Below are positions 36,064-48,400 of a stretch of 64,000 nucleotides of DNA, piece after piece (the stretch's first letter is position 1; each line of letters begins with the position of its first letter). A model generated the notes under the pieces. The model was not told the DNA's origin, made no database searches, and saw only the letters and a list, made by a program, of their open reading frames with translations. The stretch spans positions 9,090,001-9,154,000 of the forward strand of contig CANTUQ010000004.1 of assembly GCA_947683425.1 (NCBI GenBank), written 5' to 3'. Made by a program: the position numbers and the translations under genes. Origin of the DNA: Excoecaria cochinchinensis. Taxonomy: Eukaryota; Streptophyta; Magnoliopsida; Malpighiales; Euphorbiaceae.

Positions 36064-36448
36064 TGTAACACCCCTTACCCATACGTAGGAGAACGCATCC
36101 TCGAAGGGATTGAGAACCTGTATGGACAAGGGTGTCACCAAACAAAGCAATACAATATACATATACAAATATTGAAATAACAGAAGAAATTAAAATTGGA
36201 GAACTTGAAGATCATTCATTGATATCAAAGGTTCATTATAAAATATTCTGCACATAACTGATATTTCAAAAATTTCATCTTCAGAAATACATAGTAGAAG
36301 CATTACAAAAGAATAAATACAATAAGAGAGCCCAAAATATTACAAAAAGAACTTAGATATAAAACTAAGCTATAACACTTCAATCTTTCGGTGTTGGTTG
36401 GACCTGCGGAGACTCTCCCAAAAACTCGAAATGTTTTGCACCTACACG

Positions 36449-36522
36449 GATGAAACACCCGTGCTAAGCGATAATGCTTAGTGGGGAAAACACGCAATAA
36501 TATGAATGGCCATTCATAATGG
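36449..36522 (-). other. Conserved LTR hairpins, LTR H copy
   Basis: CACGG with CCGTG, CTAAGCG with TGCTTAG (one mismatch) and CCATTCATAATGG are present in the same order as in B, C and D. Confidence 0.6.
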
Positions 36523-36734
36523 TCGTTAAGGTAGATCACATACAACATGGCACATGCTTATAATCATATATACTAAATCATAGCTTGATCATCATCAATT
36601 ATATTCAAAAGCTCATAATCACAACAAAACAATCGCCTGCTGCTCACAATAGCGGATAACGAGTGAACACCTTAGGGTACCCGAGGGTATAATCAAAAAG
36701 CAACATCGTTATTTTCTCATTCAAAACATTTTCA

Positions 36735-36850
36735 CATTAGAGGATCTTAAACAAGATCCGAACACATTGAGGATCGCGAGGATCCAAATGGGGACCTGAT
36801 CAGGGTCCGAAACACATTGGGGCTGCAGCTACTGAACTCTATTAGGAATG
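36735..36850 (-). other. Palindrome cluster in LTR H
   Basis: The cluster has GGATCTT/AAGATCC with an AAAC loop, GGATCGCGAGGATCC, and GGACC-N7-GTCC. The second hairpin is the compensated form of GGTTCGCGAGGAACC found in A, B and C. The GGCATGCC box is degenerate here (AGGAATGTCT). Confidence 0.65.
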
Positions 36851-37064
36851 TCTAACTATCCACTAATTTGACTCTTGCAGGCCATGCATAACATATTGCA
36901 TAATCGTAACATAACATCAACATATTTTGATAAAGCAAATTACAATTCAACATCATTTACTAAATAAGATATCACTATGTAAATATAATGAACAAAAAAA
37001 CAAGTTCAAAAGGGATAGTTAAAATAGAAATCAAAAACTCAAAATTTCAGGATAGAGAAATTTT

Positions 37065-37365
37065 ACACGGCGGTACGACCAAACCTTACCGCTGTGCAAT
37101 ACATTCCACACTGTGGTAAGGAGAAACCTTACCGACGTGTGGCATGCAGAGCCAAAACCTCTAAAAACAGAATGCATTTACATGGCGGTATGGAGAAGCC
37201 TTAGCACCATGTAAAATGCCCAGAATAAACTTCTTCAAAAACAGAATGACTTTACACGACGATTAGTGATCTCTTACCGCCATGTAAAATCATGGACAAG
37301 CAAAAATACACACAGAATATGACAACACGGTGGTATGCCCATTTCATACTGCTGTGTAGATCCTC
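37065..37365 (-). repeat. Long-hairpin array in LTR H
   Basis: Four imperfect hairpins with longer arms follow each other. One pairs CCACACTGTGGTAAGG with CCTTACCGACGTGTGG around AGAAA. Another pairs TTTACATGG with CCATGTAAA, and the last pairs GGTGGTATG with CATACTGC around seven bases. Position matches the arrays of the other LTRs, but the words are unrelated. Confidence 0.75.
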
Positions 37366-38343
37366 CAAAACCCAGAAACTCATTCTTTAATAAGCCTAAA
37401 ATCCTACCTAAACTTCACATTACTACCAATTAACAAATACCTCAACAAATTAATTCATAAACAATACAAAACCCAACTTTTATACCAATAACCACAATTA
37501 AAACATGAAATTAACCCAATCAAAAACTATAATTTAACAAACCAGAATTTTGCTCCAAAAGTTCATCTAAATGCATATTTTGATTCAAAAATGCACAATC
37601 AAAGCATCTCAACTTAAATTAATCAAAACCCATAACATTTACACACACATAAACAACTTTAACCTCATAATTTTCCATAAAAATCAAACGAAAACCAAAC
37701 AATCAAATTATAGAAAAAAATCATAAATTTCCCAAACCTTGATCTCCTTTGCTCCAACTCAAGGGGCTCCACTTCCACTAGCCTTCTCCTTACCCTTAGG
37801 TTCTCTAGGAGGCACTTCTGATGAAGAACATCCACAATCACACAAAACTCAAAAACTATAAACATACACTAACAAAATCAAAGGAAAGATGAAGAATAAA
37901 AAGAGAACTAACTAACACATACCAAATTGACCCAAGAATTGCTAAGTCCCACCAATTATTGAGGCCACAAAAAGATAAATCGAGAAGAACAAAGAGGAAG
38001 AAGAGAAAGAAGAAAAAAAATGGCGCGAGGGGAGAAGAGAACGGGAGAGGGCCAAGGGACAACTGCCTCTCTTTCTCTCTCTTTGGCTTATAGAGCCTCC
38101 TTCACTTGCCACACGGCATCAACCTATTGGTGGAATTTTACCATTCACACCCTACAACAATCTACCACACTACACCCAAGTCTAACCACACTAACTCACA
38201 CACTAACTCAATACATACCACTACACTCTAACAAAACCCAAAACATGCATAAAACTCAAATTAAATAACACATGCAAAAAATACACATACACATTCACAT
38301 GCAACATGGCTCAAACTACAAGGGTGCAAAATGGGGTGTTACA

Positions 38344-38375
38344 ACTCTCCCCTACTAACAAGAATTTCATCCTCG
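38344..38375 (-). other. Polypurine tract and flanking box of element I/O
   Basis: On the minus strand, TTAGTAGGGGAGAG lies against the LTR start. The box AATTTCATCCTCGAAATT beside it is an inverted repeat also present next to the tracts of C (28737), D (23043) and M (53850). Confidence 0.75.
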
Positions 38376-39741
38376 AAATTCTTACCTGAATTGAACAACT
38401 GAGGGTACTGAGATCTCATCACAGACTCTGGTTCCCAAGTCTCTTCCTCAACTCCCTGATGCTGCCACAACACTTTAACCTAATGAACTTGCTTACTTCT
38501 CAATTGTCGTACTTCTTTGGCTAAAATGGCTTTTGGCTCTTCATCAAAAGAATAATTTGGCTGAATCCTTATATCCTGACCAATAACACATGCGATGGAT
38601 CCGATATGTAGCGGCGAAGCATAGATAGATGAAAAACATCATGCATCTTAGCCAATTCTATCGATAAAGCCAACTTATAGGCAATAGGACCAACCTTTGC
38701 TAACACCTCATAGGGTCCAATAAATCTGGGACTAAGCTTACCCTTCTTGCCAAAATGCAGCACTTTCCTCCAAGGCGATACCTTAAGGAACAACTTATCT
38801 CCAACCTCAAACTGAATGTCCTTCCTCTTCAAATCAGCATGAGACCTCTATCTATCCTTGGCTATCTTCAGATTCTACTGAACCATTCGAATCTTCTCTT
38901 CTGTATCTCTTACCATCTCAGGCCCAACAAAAACATGCCCAGTCAATTTTGTCCAACAAACCAGAGTCCTACACTGTTGTCCATAAAGAGCTTCAAACGG
39001 TGACCTTCTAATACTTGACTGATAACTATTGTTGTAGGCAAACTCCATGAGCGATACATACCTATGTATAACCCGCTCTGATTGCCCGTCTGACTGAGGA
39101 TAAAAAGCCGTACTAAAATTCAACCAAGTACCCAAAGCTGCTTGTAACTCTTTCCAGAACTTCGATGTGAACCTTGGATCCCGATTTGACACTATCGACA
39201 ACGGAATACCATGCAATCTGACCACTTCTTTCACATAGATATGGGCTAACTTATCCATCGAATAATCAACTCTAACCGATAGAAAGTGCATTGACTTGGT
39301 GAGTCGATCCACAATGACCCAAACTGAATCATGCTTCCTCTGAGTCAATAATAAACCAGTCACAAAATCCATGGTGACATCATCCCATTTCCACTGAGGG
39401 ATGGGTAAAGGGTTGAGCAGTCCCGAAGGAACTTGATGCTTGGCCTTTACCTGCTGACAAGTCAAACACTCGGCGACAAATTCCACAATGTCTCTTTTCA
39501 TCCCAGGCCACTAATAAAACTGCTTCAAATCTCTATACATCTTCTCACTACTAGGATGCATGGTGAAGACCGTAGTGTGTGCTTCCATCAAAAGCTTCTT
39601 CTTTAACTTATCATTCTCAGGCACACACAAACGATCTCCAAACATATGCACCTCGTCAAGAACTATAAACTCATTCCGCTTACCGTTCTGAACTTCCTAC
39701 AAAACTTGATGTAATTTCATATCGTCTTTCTGGGCATCAAC
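38376..39741 (-). pseudogene. Integrase with chromodomain of element I/O
   Basis: Reading leftward, the frame has the zinc-binding end (CLTCQQVKAKHQ). The catalytic core follows, with TMDFVTGL, the second motif SNRDPRF (Asn before Arg-Asp) and HRYVSLMEFAYN. The open part spans 39501-38875. A second part (38832-38569) holds the post-core GDKLFLKVSPWRK and LSPRFIGPYEVL. Next comes a chromodomain-like stretch around 38560-38390 with VKVLWQHQGVE and TWEPESVM. Stops at about 38866 and 38569 break the frame. The final Glu of the DDE triad reads in GQSERVIH. Confidence 0.85.
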
Positions 39742-39871
39742 TGAGATGTCCCAATACCCCTCAGGAGGAATATTGGGATGTCACACACAGAAAATAGACA
39801 AACACTCATGCAGAGACTGATATGAAAGAATTTAAAACATGCAAAACGCACTATAAGCGGAAGCATTCAGG

Positions 39872-39958
<87 letters not shown>

Positions 39959-40476
39959 TATATATACACGCTTGCATTACAGAACTTATAAAGTATACAT
40001 ATACAAAATCATGACATTATCAAATATCAGAATTACATATCTTACAAAATGTTTATAAAACGCTATACAAGAGTCCTATACAAAAAGAATACTATATATA
40101 CAAACAAAAAGAAACCCTTCAAAAACAAACTCCTAGTGGCCAGCAGACGGGACTCTCACCTCGAAATCGAACCTGCAAAACCTACACGGAAACAAAACAT
40201 CTGTGCTAAGCGATAATGCTTAGTGGGGATGTACAAATACAGAGGACTTCTAAAGAAGTCGCAAATCAACATAGAGCATGCATATAAATTTACAGGTACT
40301 AGCATCAATAATTCAGAAGCTTATCACACACATATACATATAGCACATACATGACGGTAACTTGTTCAAAATCAATACAGATACAGAAGCAATAACAATT
40401 GCTAAAATCAAGAGTATACAGAACATATAACCAAGCCTAGCTTTACATATAACTACACATTCAAACGAACAATTAG
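39742..40476 (-). repeat. LTR piece J1 (truncated)
   Basis: It starts TGAGATGTCCC and has a 90-base TA tract, CTAAGCG/TGCTTAG (40206-40223) and GACTTCTAAAGAAGTC (40245-40260). It ends at the shared junction AATTAG/CCTTAC. Confidence 0.85.
39876..39966 (+). repeat. TA dinucleotide microsatellite in J1
   Basis: About 45 TA units lie here. The homologous tracts in J2 (about 41820-41833) and J3 (about 43673-43685) are only six or seven units long. Confidence 0.95.
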
Positions 40477-41670
40477 CCTTACTTTTCGGCCAACTCCGAT
40501 GGTGCTTGCACTGTCTGACCTCTAAGTCGTCCTCTTCTAGCAGATCCAGTCACTCCCATGTTAGCCTTACTTTTCGGCTAAACTGAACCTTCACTCAAAA
40601 CCGGGCAATTATCCAGCATATGCTCCATGCTGCCACATCGAAAACATTCTCCAGAGAGCCTCCTACAAGTGCCCCAATGGAACCTATCACAGTGCTCACA
40701 CTTAGGCATTATACTTCCCTTACTAGATAGTGCTAAAACACTATCCTTTGATGCCGACTCACGACCTGATCCTCGAATAACGTGCTTACTTGCAGCTTCT
40801 CGTGACTTCCTAACACTCGGTACACCACTATCATTTGCTTTTCTCTTAAGTTCCTTTCGCTGCTTGATCACTTCTGACTCTTCCAATTTCATTGCTGCTG
40901 AAACCAATTGGTAGTAACGTACTGAATGCATGATGGCCATAGCTGAAAGAGAGCCTTTGATGTTCTCTCTTAACCCATCTTCAAACTGACGACACTTGAT
41001 TTCCTCAGTTAGCAACAAATCTGGCACATACTTACTTAACCTACTAAATTCCTTCTCATAATCACTTACTGACAAACCTTTCTGCCTCAAACTTATGAAT
41101 TCCTTACACTTTGCCTCTCAGTATGCTTTAGTCGCATATCTCTTTTCAAACTCTTGCACAAACTAATCCCATGTCATCTATATAGGTCATTGAGGGTTCC
41201 TCAATACTAGCTTCCACCAATCATAAGCCGGACCTTGCAAAAAGGGACATTGCACAATTAACCCTCTAATCCAATGGACAATTTATCTCTTGCAGAATTT
41301 TGCCCATCTTCTCTAACAAATATTCAGCTGAATTTGACTGATCCAAAGTCGCACCACTAAATTCCTCTGCCCCTCTTCTTCTAATCAAATTAGTTGGGTG
41401 CTTAAGGGCAGTCAATCTCTCAATCAACTGCATCATACCTTGCATCAGTACCGGATCACCATAAGTTGGACCCAAACCTTCAGCTTGAGGTCTCTCAAGT
41501 GCAGGCTGATAAACCCTCGTAGGATTAATGCTACCCACCGTCTCACCTATCTCTTCACTAGGATCGGACTCTATCTAAACTCTACACAAGACAACATCTA
41601 CATTAGGCCATGACTCTAGTCAGACTCACACATATCTAAACATCTTATAGACTAGAACCATCTAACCTAA
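40477..41670 (-). pseudogene. gag copy 1 of array J
   Basis: The pieces read RRRGAEEFSGATLDQSNSAEY (41538-41266), then a broken part, then QKGLSVSDYEKEF to the zinc knuckles CEHCDRFHWGTCRR and CFRCGSMEHMLDNC (41090-40578). The ATG is changed to ATA at about 41572. Frameshifts lie around 41090-41270. The gag tail after the knuckles is joined directly to LTR J1. Confidence 0.8.
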
Positions 41671-41682
41671 GCTCTGATACCA
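41671..41682 (-). other. Primer-binding site of J copy 1
   Basis: It reads TGGTATCAGAGC on the minus strand, 5 bases from the LTR end at 41688. Confidence 0.85.
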
Positions 41683-41687
41683 TAACC

Positions 41688-42330
41688 TGAGATGCCCCAA
41701 TACCCCTCGGGAGGAATATCGGGATGTCACACAAGAAAAACACACAAAAACTCATGTCGAGACCGAAGCAAAATAATTAAAAACATGCAAACACACTATA
41801 AGCGGAAGCATTCAGGAACAATATATATATATACTTGCATTATAGAACTTATAAAGTATACATATACAAAATCATAACATTATCAAATATCAGAATTACA
41901 TGTCTTACAAAATGTTTACCAAATGCTATACAAGAGTTCTATATAAAAAGAATACTATATTTACAAACAAAAAGAAACCCTTCAAAAATAAACTCTTAGT
42001 GGTCAGTGGACGGGACTCTCACCTCAGAACTAAACCTGCAAAACCTACACGGAAATAAAAAAGTGATAACGCTTAATGGAGATATACAAATACGGAGGAC
42101 TTCTAAAGAAGTCGCAAATCAACACAGAGCGTGCATATAAATTTACAGGTACTAGCATCAGTAATTCAGAAGCTTATTACACACATATACATATAGCACA
42201 TACATGACGATAACTTGTTCAAAATCCATACAGATACAGAAGCAATACAAATTGCTAAAATCAGGAGTATACAGAACATATAACCAAACCCGGCTTTACA
42301 TATAACTTCACATTCAAACGAACAATTAGC
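41688..42330 (-). repeat. LTR piece J2 (truncated)
   Basis: It starts TGAGATGCCCC and ends at the same base as J1. The CTAAGCG hairpin is eroded (42064), but GACTTCTAAAGAAGTC is kept. Confidence 0.85.
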
Positions 42331-43425
42331 CTTACTTTTCGGCCGTCTCCTATGGTGCTTGCACTGTCTGACCTCTAAGTCGTCCTCCTCTAGCAGATCC
42401 AGTCAATCCCATGTTAGCCTTACTTTTCGGTGAACTGAACCTTCACTCAAAACCTGGCAATTGTCCAGCATATGCTCCATGCTGCCACAATGGAAACATT
42501 CTCCAGAAAGCCTCCTACAAGTGCCCCAATGGAACCTATCACAGTGCTCACACTTAGGCATTGTACTTCCCTTACTAGACAGTGCTAAAACACTATCCTT
42601 CGATGTCGGCTCACGACCTGATCCTCGGATAACGTGCCTACTTGCAGCTTCTCGCGACTTCCTAACACTCGGTACACTACTATCATTTTCTTTTCTCTTA
42701 AGTTCCTTTCGCTGCTTGATCACTTCTGACTCTTCCAATTTCATTGCTGCTGAAACCAATTGGTAGTAACCTACTGAATGCATGATGGCCATAGCTAAAA
42801 GAGAGCCTTTGATGTTCTCTCTTAACCCATCTTCAAACTGACGACACTTGAATTCCTTAGTTAGCAACAAATCTGGCACATACTTACTTAACCTACTGAA
42901 TTCCTTCTCATAATCACTTACTGACAAACCTTTCTGCCTCAAACTTATGAATTCCTTACACTTTTCCTCTCGGTATGCTTTAGTCACATATCTCTTTTCA
43001 AACTCTTGCACAAACTAATCCCATGCCATCTATATAGGTCGTTGAGGGTTCCTCAACACTAGCTTCCACAAATCATAAGCCGAACCTTGCAAAAGGGACA
43101 CTGCACAATTAACCCTCTGATCCAATGGACAATTTATCTCTTGCAGAATTTTGCCCATCTTCTCTAACCAATATTCAGCTGAATTCGACTGATCCAAAGT
43201 CGTACCACTAAATTCCTCTGCCCCTCTTCTTCTAATCAAATTAGTTGGGGGCTTAAGGGCAGTCAATCTCTCAATCAACTGCATTATTCCTTGCATCAGT
43301 ATCGGATCACCATAAGTTGGACCTAAACCTTCAGCATGAGGTCTCTCAAGTGCAGGCTGATTAACCCTCGCAGGATTAACACTACCTAACGTCTCACCTA
43401 TCTCTTCACTAGGATCGGACTCCAT
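42331..43425 (-). pseudogene. gag copy 2 of array J
   Basis: The start ATG at 43425 gives MESDPSEEIGETLGSVNPAR. The core runs to a stop near 43030, and after a second stop at about 43016 it resumes (FEKRYVTKAYREEK, SVSDYEKEFSRLSKY). It ends past the zinc knuckles at 42403 (CEHCDRFHWGTCRR). It is closely similar to copy 1 but keeps the start codon. Confidence 0.8.
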
Positions 43426-43520
43426 CTAAACTCTACACAAGACAACATCTACATTAGGCTACGACTCTAGTTAGACTCACACACATCTAAACATCTTATA
43501 GACTAGAACCATCTAACCTG

Positions 43521-43532
43521 AGCTCTGATACG
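43521..43532 (-). other. Primer-binding site of J copy 2, mutated
   Basis: On the minus strand it reads TCGTATCAGAGC, with one change from the standard site. Confidence 0.75.
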
Positions 43533-44592
43533 ATAACCTAAGACACCCCAATACCCCTTGGGAGGAATATCGGGATGTCACACACGAAAAACACATAAAC
43601 ACTCATGTAGAGACCGAAGCGAAAGAATTGAAAACATGCAAAACACACTATAAGCGGAAGCATTCAGGAATAATATATATATATACTTGCATTACATAAC
43701 TTATAAAGTATACATATACAAAATCATAACATTATCAAATATCAGAATTACATGTCTTACAAAACATTTACAAAACCCTATATAAGAGTTCTATATAAAA
43801 AGAATACTATATATACAAACAAAAAGAAACCCTTCAAAAATAAACTCCTAGTGGTCAGTAGACGGGACTTTCACCTCAGAACCAAACCTGCAAAACCTAC
43901 ACGGAAATAAAATAGTCATAATGCTTAGTGGAGATATACAAATACAGATGACTTCTAAAGAAGTCGCAAATCAACACAGAGCATGCATATAAATTTACAG
44001 GTACTAGCATCAATAATTCAGAAGCTTATCACACACATATACATATAGCACATACATGACGGTAACTTGTTTAAAATCCATACAGATACAGAAGCAATAA
44101 TAATTACTAAAATTAAGAGTATACAGAACATATAACAAAACCCAGCTTTACATATAACTTCACATTCAAACGAACAATTAGCTCGAGTTACAATGATGGT
44201 GGATACAGGTGTTCAGAATACTGATTAGTAGTATCAGAAGATCGAAGCCTCAATTTTTTGAAGACCGAAGCGTAAATTATCAGATGTTCGAAGGTACATT
44301 TTCAGATACTCAAAGGTACAAAAACTAGACCCTTAATAAGCATGCTTATCTATCCACTACCTTGACCGATCAGGCTGACAAACAACTTAAGTAACCAAAC
44401 TTGTACTCATGTACTCAAGCACGATCAACTTCAATGAATTCATGTACAAGTCAAGTAATCCATCATATTAAACATAGCTTTTAGCATATAACAATCCTAA
44501 TTGAATGATGTTAAACTAGATTAAAATGATGCTCATACTTATGCATAACATTTATAAATGAATAATAAATCAAGGTGTAAAAAAAATAGGGT

Positions 44593-44699
44593 ACCTCACG
44601 GTCACAACCACTTTGGGTGTCACCGTGACATACCAAAGATGCAAAACAGAAAGTAAACATAGGGTACCTCACGGTCACAACCACTTTGGTTGTCACCAT
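44593..44699 (-). repeat. CACGGTCACAACC hairpin array in LTR J3, first part
   Basis: Two units pair CACGGTCACAACC with GGTTGTCACCGTG (or GGGTG) around ACTTT, with one mismatch in 13. They are separated by about 60 bases. Solo LTR K cuts the second unit at its 3' end. Confidence 0.75.
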
Positions 44700-45839
44700 T
44701 GTAACAACCCGATTTGGACCCTAGTAGAATTACAGAGTTTTGTTAGGTAATTTAGGATTTTGTGTATATGAGAGAATGAATTTGAAATGAGTTCCCATAT
44801 TGAATTAAGGCTAAACTTTTGTTAGAAGAAGATTTTTTTGAGAAGCTGAAGTGAGTGGCTTAGTGTGGGTTTTATCGTGAGCGCGACAGAACGCTTCACG
44901 TGAAAGCCTATTTGAGTTAGATATTTTTGGCTTATTTGATGGGTTATTGACATGTGGTGGCTTAGAGTGGTGACACCTAGCTTTTGCATGAGTTAGTAGA
45001 GAGAATAAAATAGATTGAGATATATTAATTGAAGTGGTTTGGCATTAATTGAGTTTGGTGGGCTTTTAATGTGAGTTGTTGGCTTTGGATTTGGATTGAC
45101 CGGCCACCCTTCTTGTCCCTCTCTCCATTTTCTGCTTTTGACTTATTTTTCCTTTCCTTTCTTGTTTCTTGAGTTATGCCGTGCTCCTTTGCTTCTCTTT
45201 TCTTTTCTTTTCTTTTCTTCTTCTTTTGGTTTGCTCCTCAAGTGGATTACTTAGATTGGTTTGAAGAGAGTGTTGTGGAAATTGAGTTGGATTCTTGGAT
45301 AGGTAAGTTTGGTTAAGTCTTTGATCTGACCTCCTTTTTCTTCCTATTTTTGATTTAAAGTATAAGAGGATTGATTCAAGTGTTATTTGAAAGACTTTGT
45401 TGAAGCTGTAGATAAGGGATTGGACAAAGGCAAGGAAAAGATTGGAACCGAATAGAGAGAAGTGATCAAGCTACCTAGAGATTGGGATCGAGTGTGAATT
45501 CAGTTGTTTCTGCATGTGTTTTAGTATGTTGTATGCTTGATTAGAGATATATATAAGTAGTGATGCATGATGAACTTTAATTAGTCCATTAGTTTGTTAG
45601 TTGTACATTCATTATGTGTTCATTTTGATTGCTTGCAGTGTTTGAAAGAATTAGCATGATAAGATTGTAGTCGAATAGTAAAAATTGAGTATTTATTGAT
45701 GATTGACGTTTTTGAATGCATTGGAGGTGTGGTTTTACATGATTTAGCATGTTAAAGAGTTTTGGGCAAGTTTGCATTGAAAATGGTTTGATATTGAAAG
45801 CTTTGAATTCCTGTTGTTGGCTGGAAATTTTGAGTACAT

Positions 45840-46170
45840 GACTCTGTCGTGAGCCCGACGCTTGTCGTGAGTGCGACAGAGACTGGAAGTGTTTTTCTAG
45901 CTTGGGGCAGCAGAGAGCACGAGTCATGCAACGTTAGGCTACTCCGAGTCGTGTTAGTGAGCATGAATCATATTTGTGGGCTTTATCACGAGTCGTGAAG
46001 TTGGGCACGACTCATGACAGCTCCTTTCCACAGAAAGAGAGAGCATGAGTCGTGCACATGAGCACCAGTCGTGCACGTGAGCACGAGTCGTGCATAGCCT
46101 CTTCTCTGCAGCGTGTTTTTTGTTTCTGTCCCGAGCACGACCCTATGTCGCGATCGCGACATTGACCCGT
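45840..46170 (+). repeat. Mixed palindrome array in solo LTR K
   Basis: CTGTCGTGAGC-type and GAGCACGAGTCGTGC-type units are repeated, with TGTCGCGATCGCGACA near the end. Both words also occur in the arrays of C and M. Confidence 0.72.
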
Positions 46171-46758
46171 TTCACACTTGCCCCATTTTTGAAAATGACT
46201 TTTTTGTCCCACTTTGCATGGTTTTTCACTATTGCATGAGACATGGTTGTGCCTTGATGATATTGTTGTGCTAGATTTGAGTAAAGGATTAGTGCTATAT
46301 TAGTGTTTTGACTTTTAGTTTTGATATTGCTTAGTGTTATGTATCGAGTGAGTGAGTTGAGCCTGAACTGTCAAAGTAGTGGATAGATAAGCATGCTTAT
46401 AAAGGGTTAGAGGCGGCTACTACAGTGACCTTAGTTGTGTCTACTTGATGAATACCTAGTGTATTCAACGCTATTGAGTTAGTTCTCTAGAGTTTATACA
46501 GTATCCACAGTACCCGTATCAACCATTGTTGAGGATTTAGGCTATTATATGTGTTTCAGTGTACAAGAGTAGTAGTAGAGGCTTTTGCATGTATTTGAAT
46601 ACCGTAAAACATGATCTTGATATTGATCGCCTTATTTGGATTTTGTACATGGAATGAGATAAAGTGTAGTGTTATATGTTACAAGGCTATGTGTGTATAT
46701 GCATTTTTTTTTATAAATAACATGACTATTGATAGTGATATGCATGTGATATATTTAT

Positions 46759-46832
46759 GACTTCGTTCGAAGTCTATTGCTTTATTTGTCCCCACTAATG
46801 GTTATCGCTTAGCACGGACATTTGTTTCCGTG
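46759..46832 (+). other. Conserved LTR hairpins, solo LTR K copy
   Basis: GACTTCGTTCGAAGTC, a weakened CTAATGG/CGCTTAG hairpin and CACGGA/TCCGTG (46813-46832) occur in a row. Confidence 0.6.
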
Positions 46833-47166
46833 TAGGTTTGCAGGTTTGAACCAGTGAGTGCACATCTGCAGGTCATGGCAACTAAGAGCTTGTATATGAT
46901 CTTTTTATATAAGATAGAGTTTGTGATGTTTTGAGTAACATCATTATGTAAATAGAAAGTATAATGTCTATATGTAAATGTTAGCGGTAATGTTTTATGT
47001 ACAAAAGATAATTTTGTAATATGTATATTAGTTATTAATAGTATATGTTTGGCCCAAAATATTCTTATTATTTACTGTCATTGCTTTCGCTATAGTACAA
47101 GTATGTGTGTGTGTGTTTCTCATGTGGCGCTTTGATATTCCTTCTCAGGGGAATCGGGGTGTTACA

Positions 47167-47400
47167 ACCATGACATATCACACAATATCCGGGCAGTAAG
47201 CAATCAAGGGTATCTCACGCTCACAACCACTTTGGTTGTCACCATGATATACCAAAGATGCAAAACAAAATGTAAACTTAGGGTACCTCACGATCACAAC
47301 AACTTTGGTTGTCACCGTGACATACCACACACTCCTCAGATAGAAGTATTTCTTGCATACCTCACGGTCACAACCACTTTGGTTGTCACCGTGACCTATG
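47167..47400 (-). repeat. CACGGTCACAACC hairpin array in LTR J3, second part
   Basis: Three more units of the J-type hairpin follow the K insertion, the last ending near 47394. Arms differ at one or two positions between units. Confidence 0.75.
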
Positions 47401-48400
47401 CATGAATGCCCAAAAATAGAATTTCATTAAATGTTCCACAACTCAACTCAAAGGCCATAATTGACCAACATACTTTCAAACCATGCACATGCATATATCA
47501 AAGACTTACTAAACATTATGCCAATAACATTTCAAGGCTCTAAATCAATATTTAACATAAAATCGTATACCAATTTCAAGCGAGAACATGAATAACCAAT
47601 CATGAACACATGTCTCTCGAAAGCACAACTAATCATGCTCAATAATCATACTCTAAACAGGTCTAAGATTATCAATATTCCCACTATAACACATGCATAT
47701 ACACAATTCTAACTCATAACACAACATACACCCAATATACACAATTCAAAAACACATGCACAACTATAGGGCACATGATCCCAACCTGTAGGAGCAGTCG
47801 AAAACACTATTCTTGAAGATTAAATCTTTTCCTTGCCTTTCTCAATTCTCTTGTCCAGAGCTTCATGCACAGCCAACACAACCACACATGCTCTTAGTCC
47901 GTAACCCAACCAATAAAAATCACAAAGAAGAATGGAGTAGAAGAAGATCTAAATAAGTCAATTACACTTACCTCTCAACTTTAATCCTTGATTATACTCT
48001 TCAATTAATCCAATTAAGTAGCAGAAATAACTCACAAGCCACTCAATCAAGGAAAGAAGAGATGAAGGGCAGAAAAAGTGAGGAAGAGGAATAAGAGAGA
48101 GAAGGAAACTGCAAGCAAAACCCAAGGGATAGAAAAATCCACTAACTCCTCTTAGAAAGCATGTACTTATCCTAGGTGGCACTCCCACATCTTGCCACCT
48201 TCCTCACACTTGAAAAGTGTCCCATTCAAGCTAAATTCCTCTTCAAGTCCATGGCAAAGTTCTCTCTAAGTCTCTCTAATCCATTTCTCCTTCAACCAAC
48301 TAATAATTCCATTCAATTAAGTCCTCAATCAAAACATATATCCAAATTACATAGCAATAAACACATTACATCCTACTAAGGTGCAAATCGAGTCGTTACA

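Larger units (their letters stand above)
36064..38343 (-). repeat. 3' LTR of element I/O (LTR H)
   Basis: The LTR runs from TGTAACACCCC to GGGGTGTTACA, 2,280 bp. It has CACGG/CCGTG and CTAAGCG hairpins (36449-36481), CCATTCATAATGG (36510-36522), a palindrome cluster (36735-36850) and a four-hairpin array (37065-37365). The polypurine tract adjoins it on the right. Confidence 0.9.
44700..47166 (+). repeat. Solo LTR K (Tekay-type) nested in LTR J3
   Basis: The 2,467-bp LTR starts TGTAACAACCC and ends GGGGTGTTACA, with ACCAT on both sides (44695-44699 and 47167-47171). It holds a mixed palindrome array (45840-46170), ATAAGCATGCTTAT (46387-46400), GACTTCGTTCGAAGTC (46759-46774) and the double hairpin (46795-46832). 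Confidence 0.92.
39742..48400 (-). mobile_element. Tandem gag-only LTR array J
   Basis: The order is LTR piece J1 (39742-40476), gag 1, LTR piece J2 (41688-42330), gag 2, complete LTR J3 (43539-48400). The flanks are TCAAC and TCAAT, a target duplication with one change, so the array came from one insertion into the integrase/RNase H region of I/O. J1 and J2 are cut at exactly the same base and joined to the gag tail at the same point, so a 1.85-1.95-kb unit was duplicated after the deletion. Solo LTR K lies in J3. Confidence 0.85.
43539..48400 (-). repeat. Complete LTR J3, split by solo LTR K
   Basis: It starts at 43539, where the first bases read TAAGACACCCC instead of TG, and ends GTCGTTACA at 48400. 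Without solo LTR K it is about 2.39 kb. It has ATAAGCATGCTTAT (44336-44349) and an array of CACGGTCACAACC hairpins on both sides of K. Purine-rich sequence at 48050-48110 lies near the LTR start. Confidence 0.82.

Noticed and set aside
39822..40058. Open frame of repeated Ile-Tyr codons
   Set aside because: It is the translation of the TA microsatellite and has no gene features.
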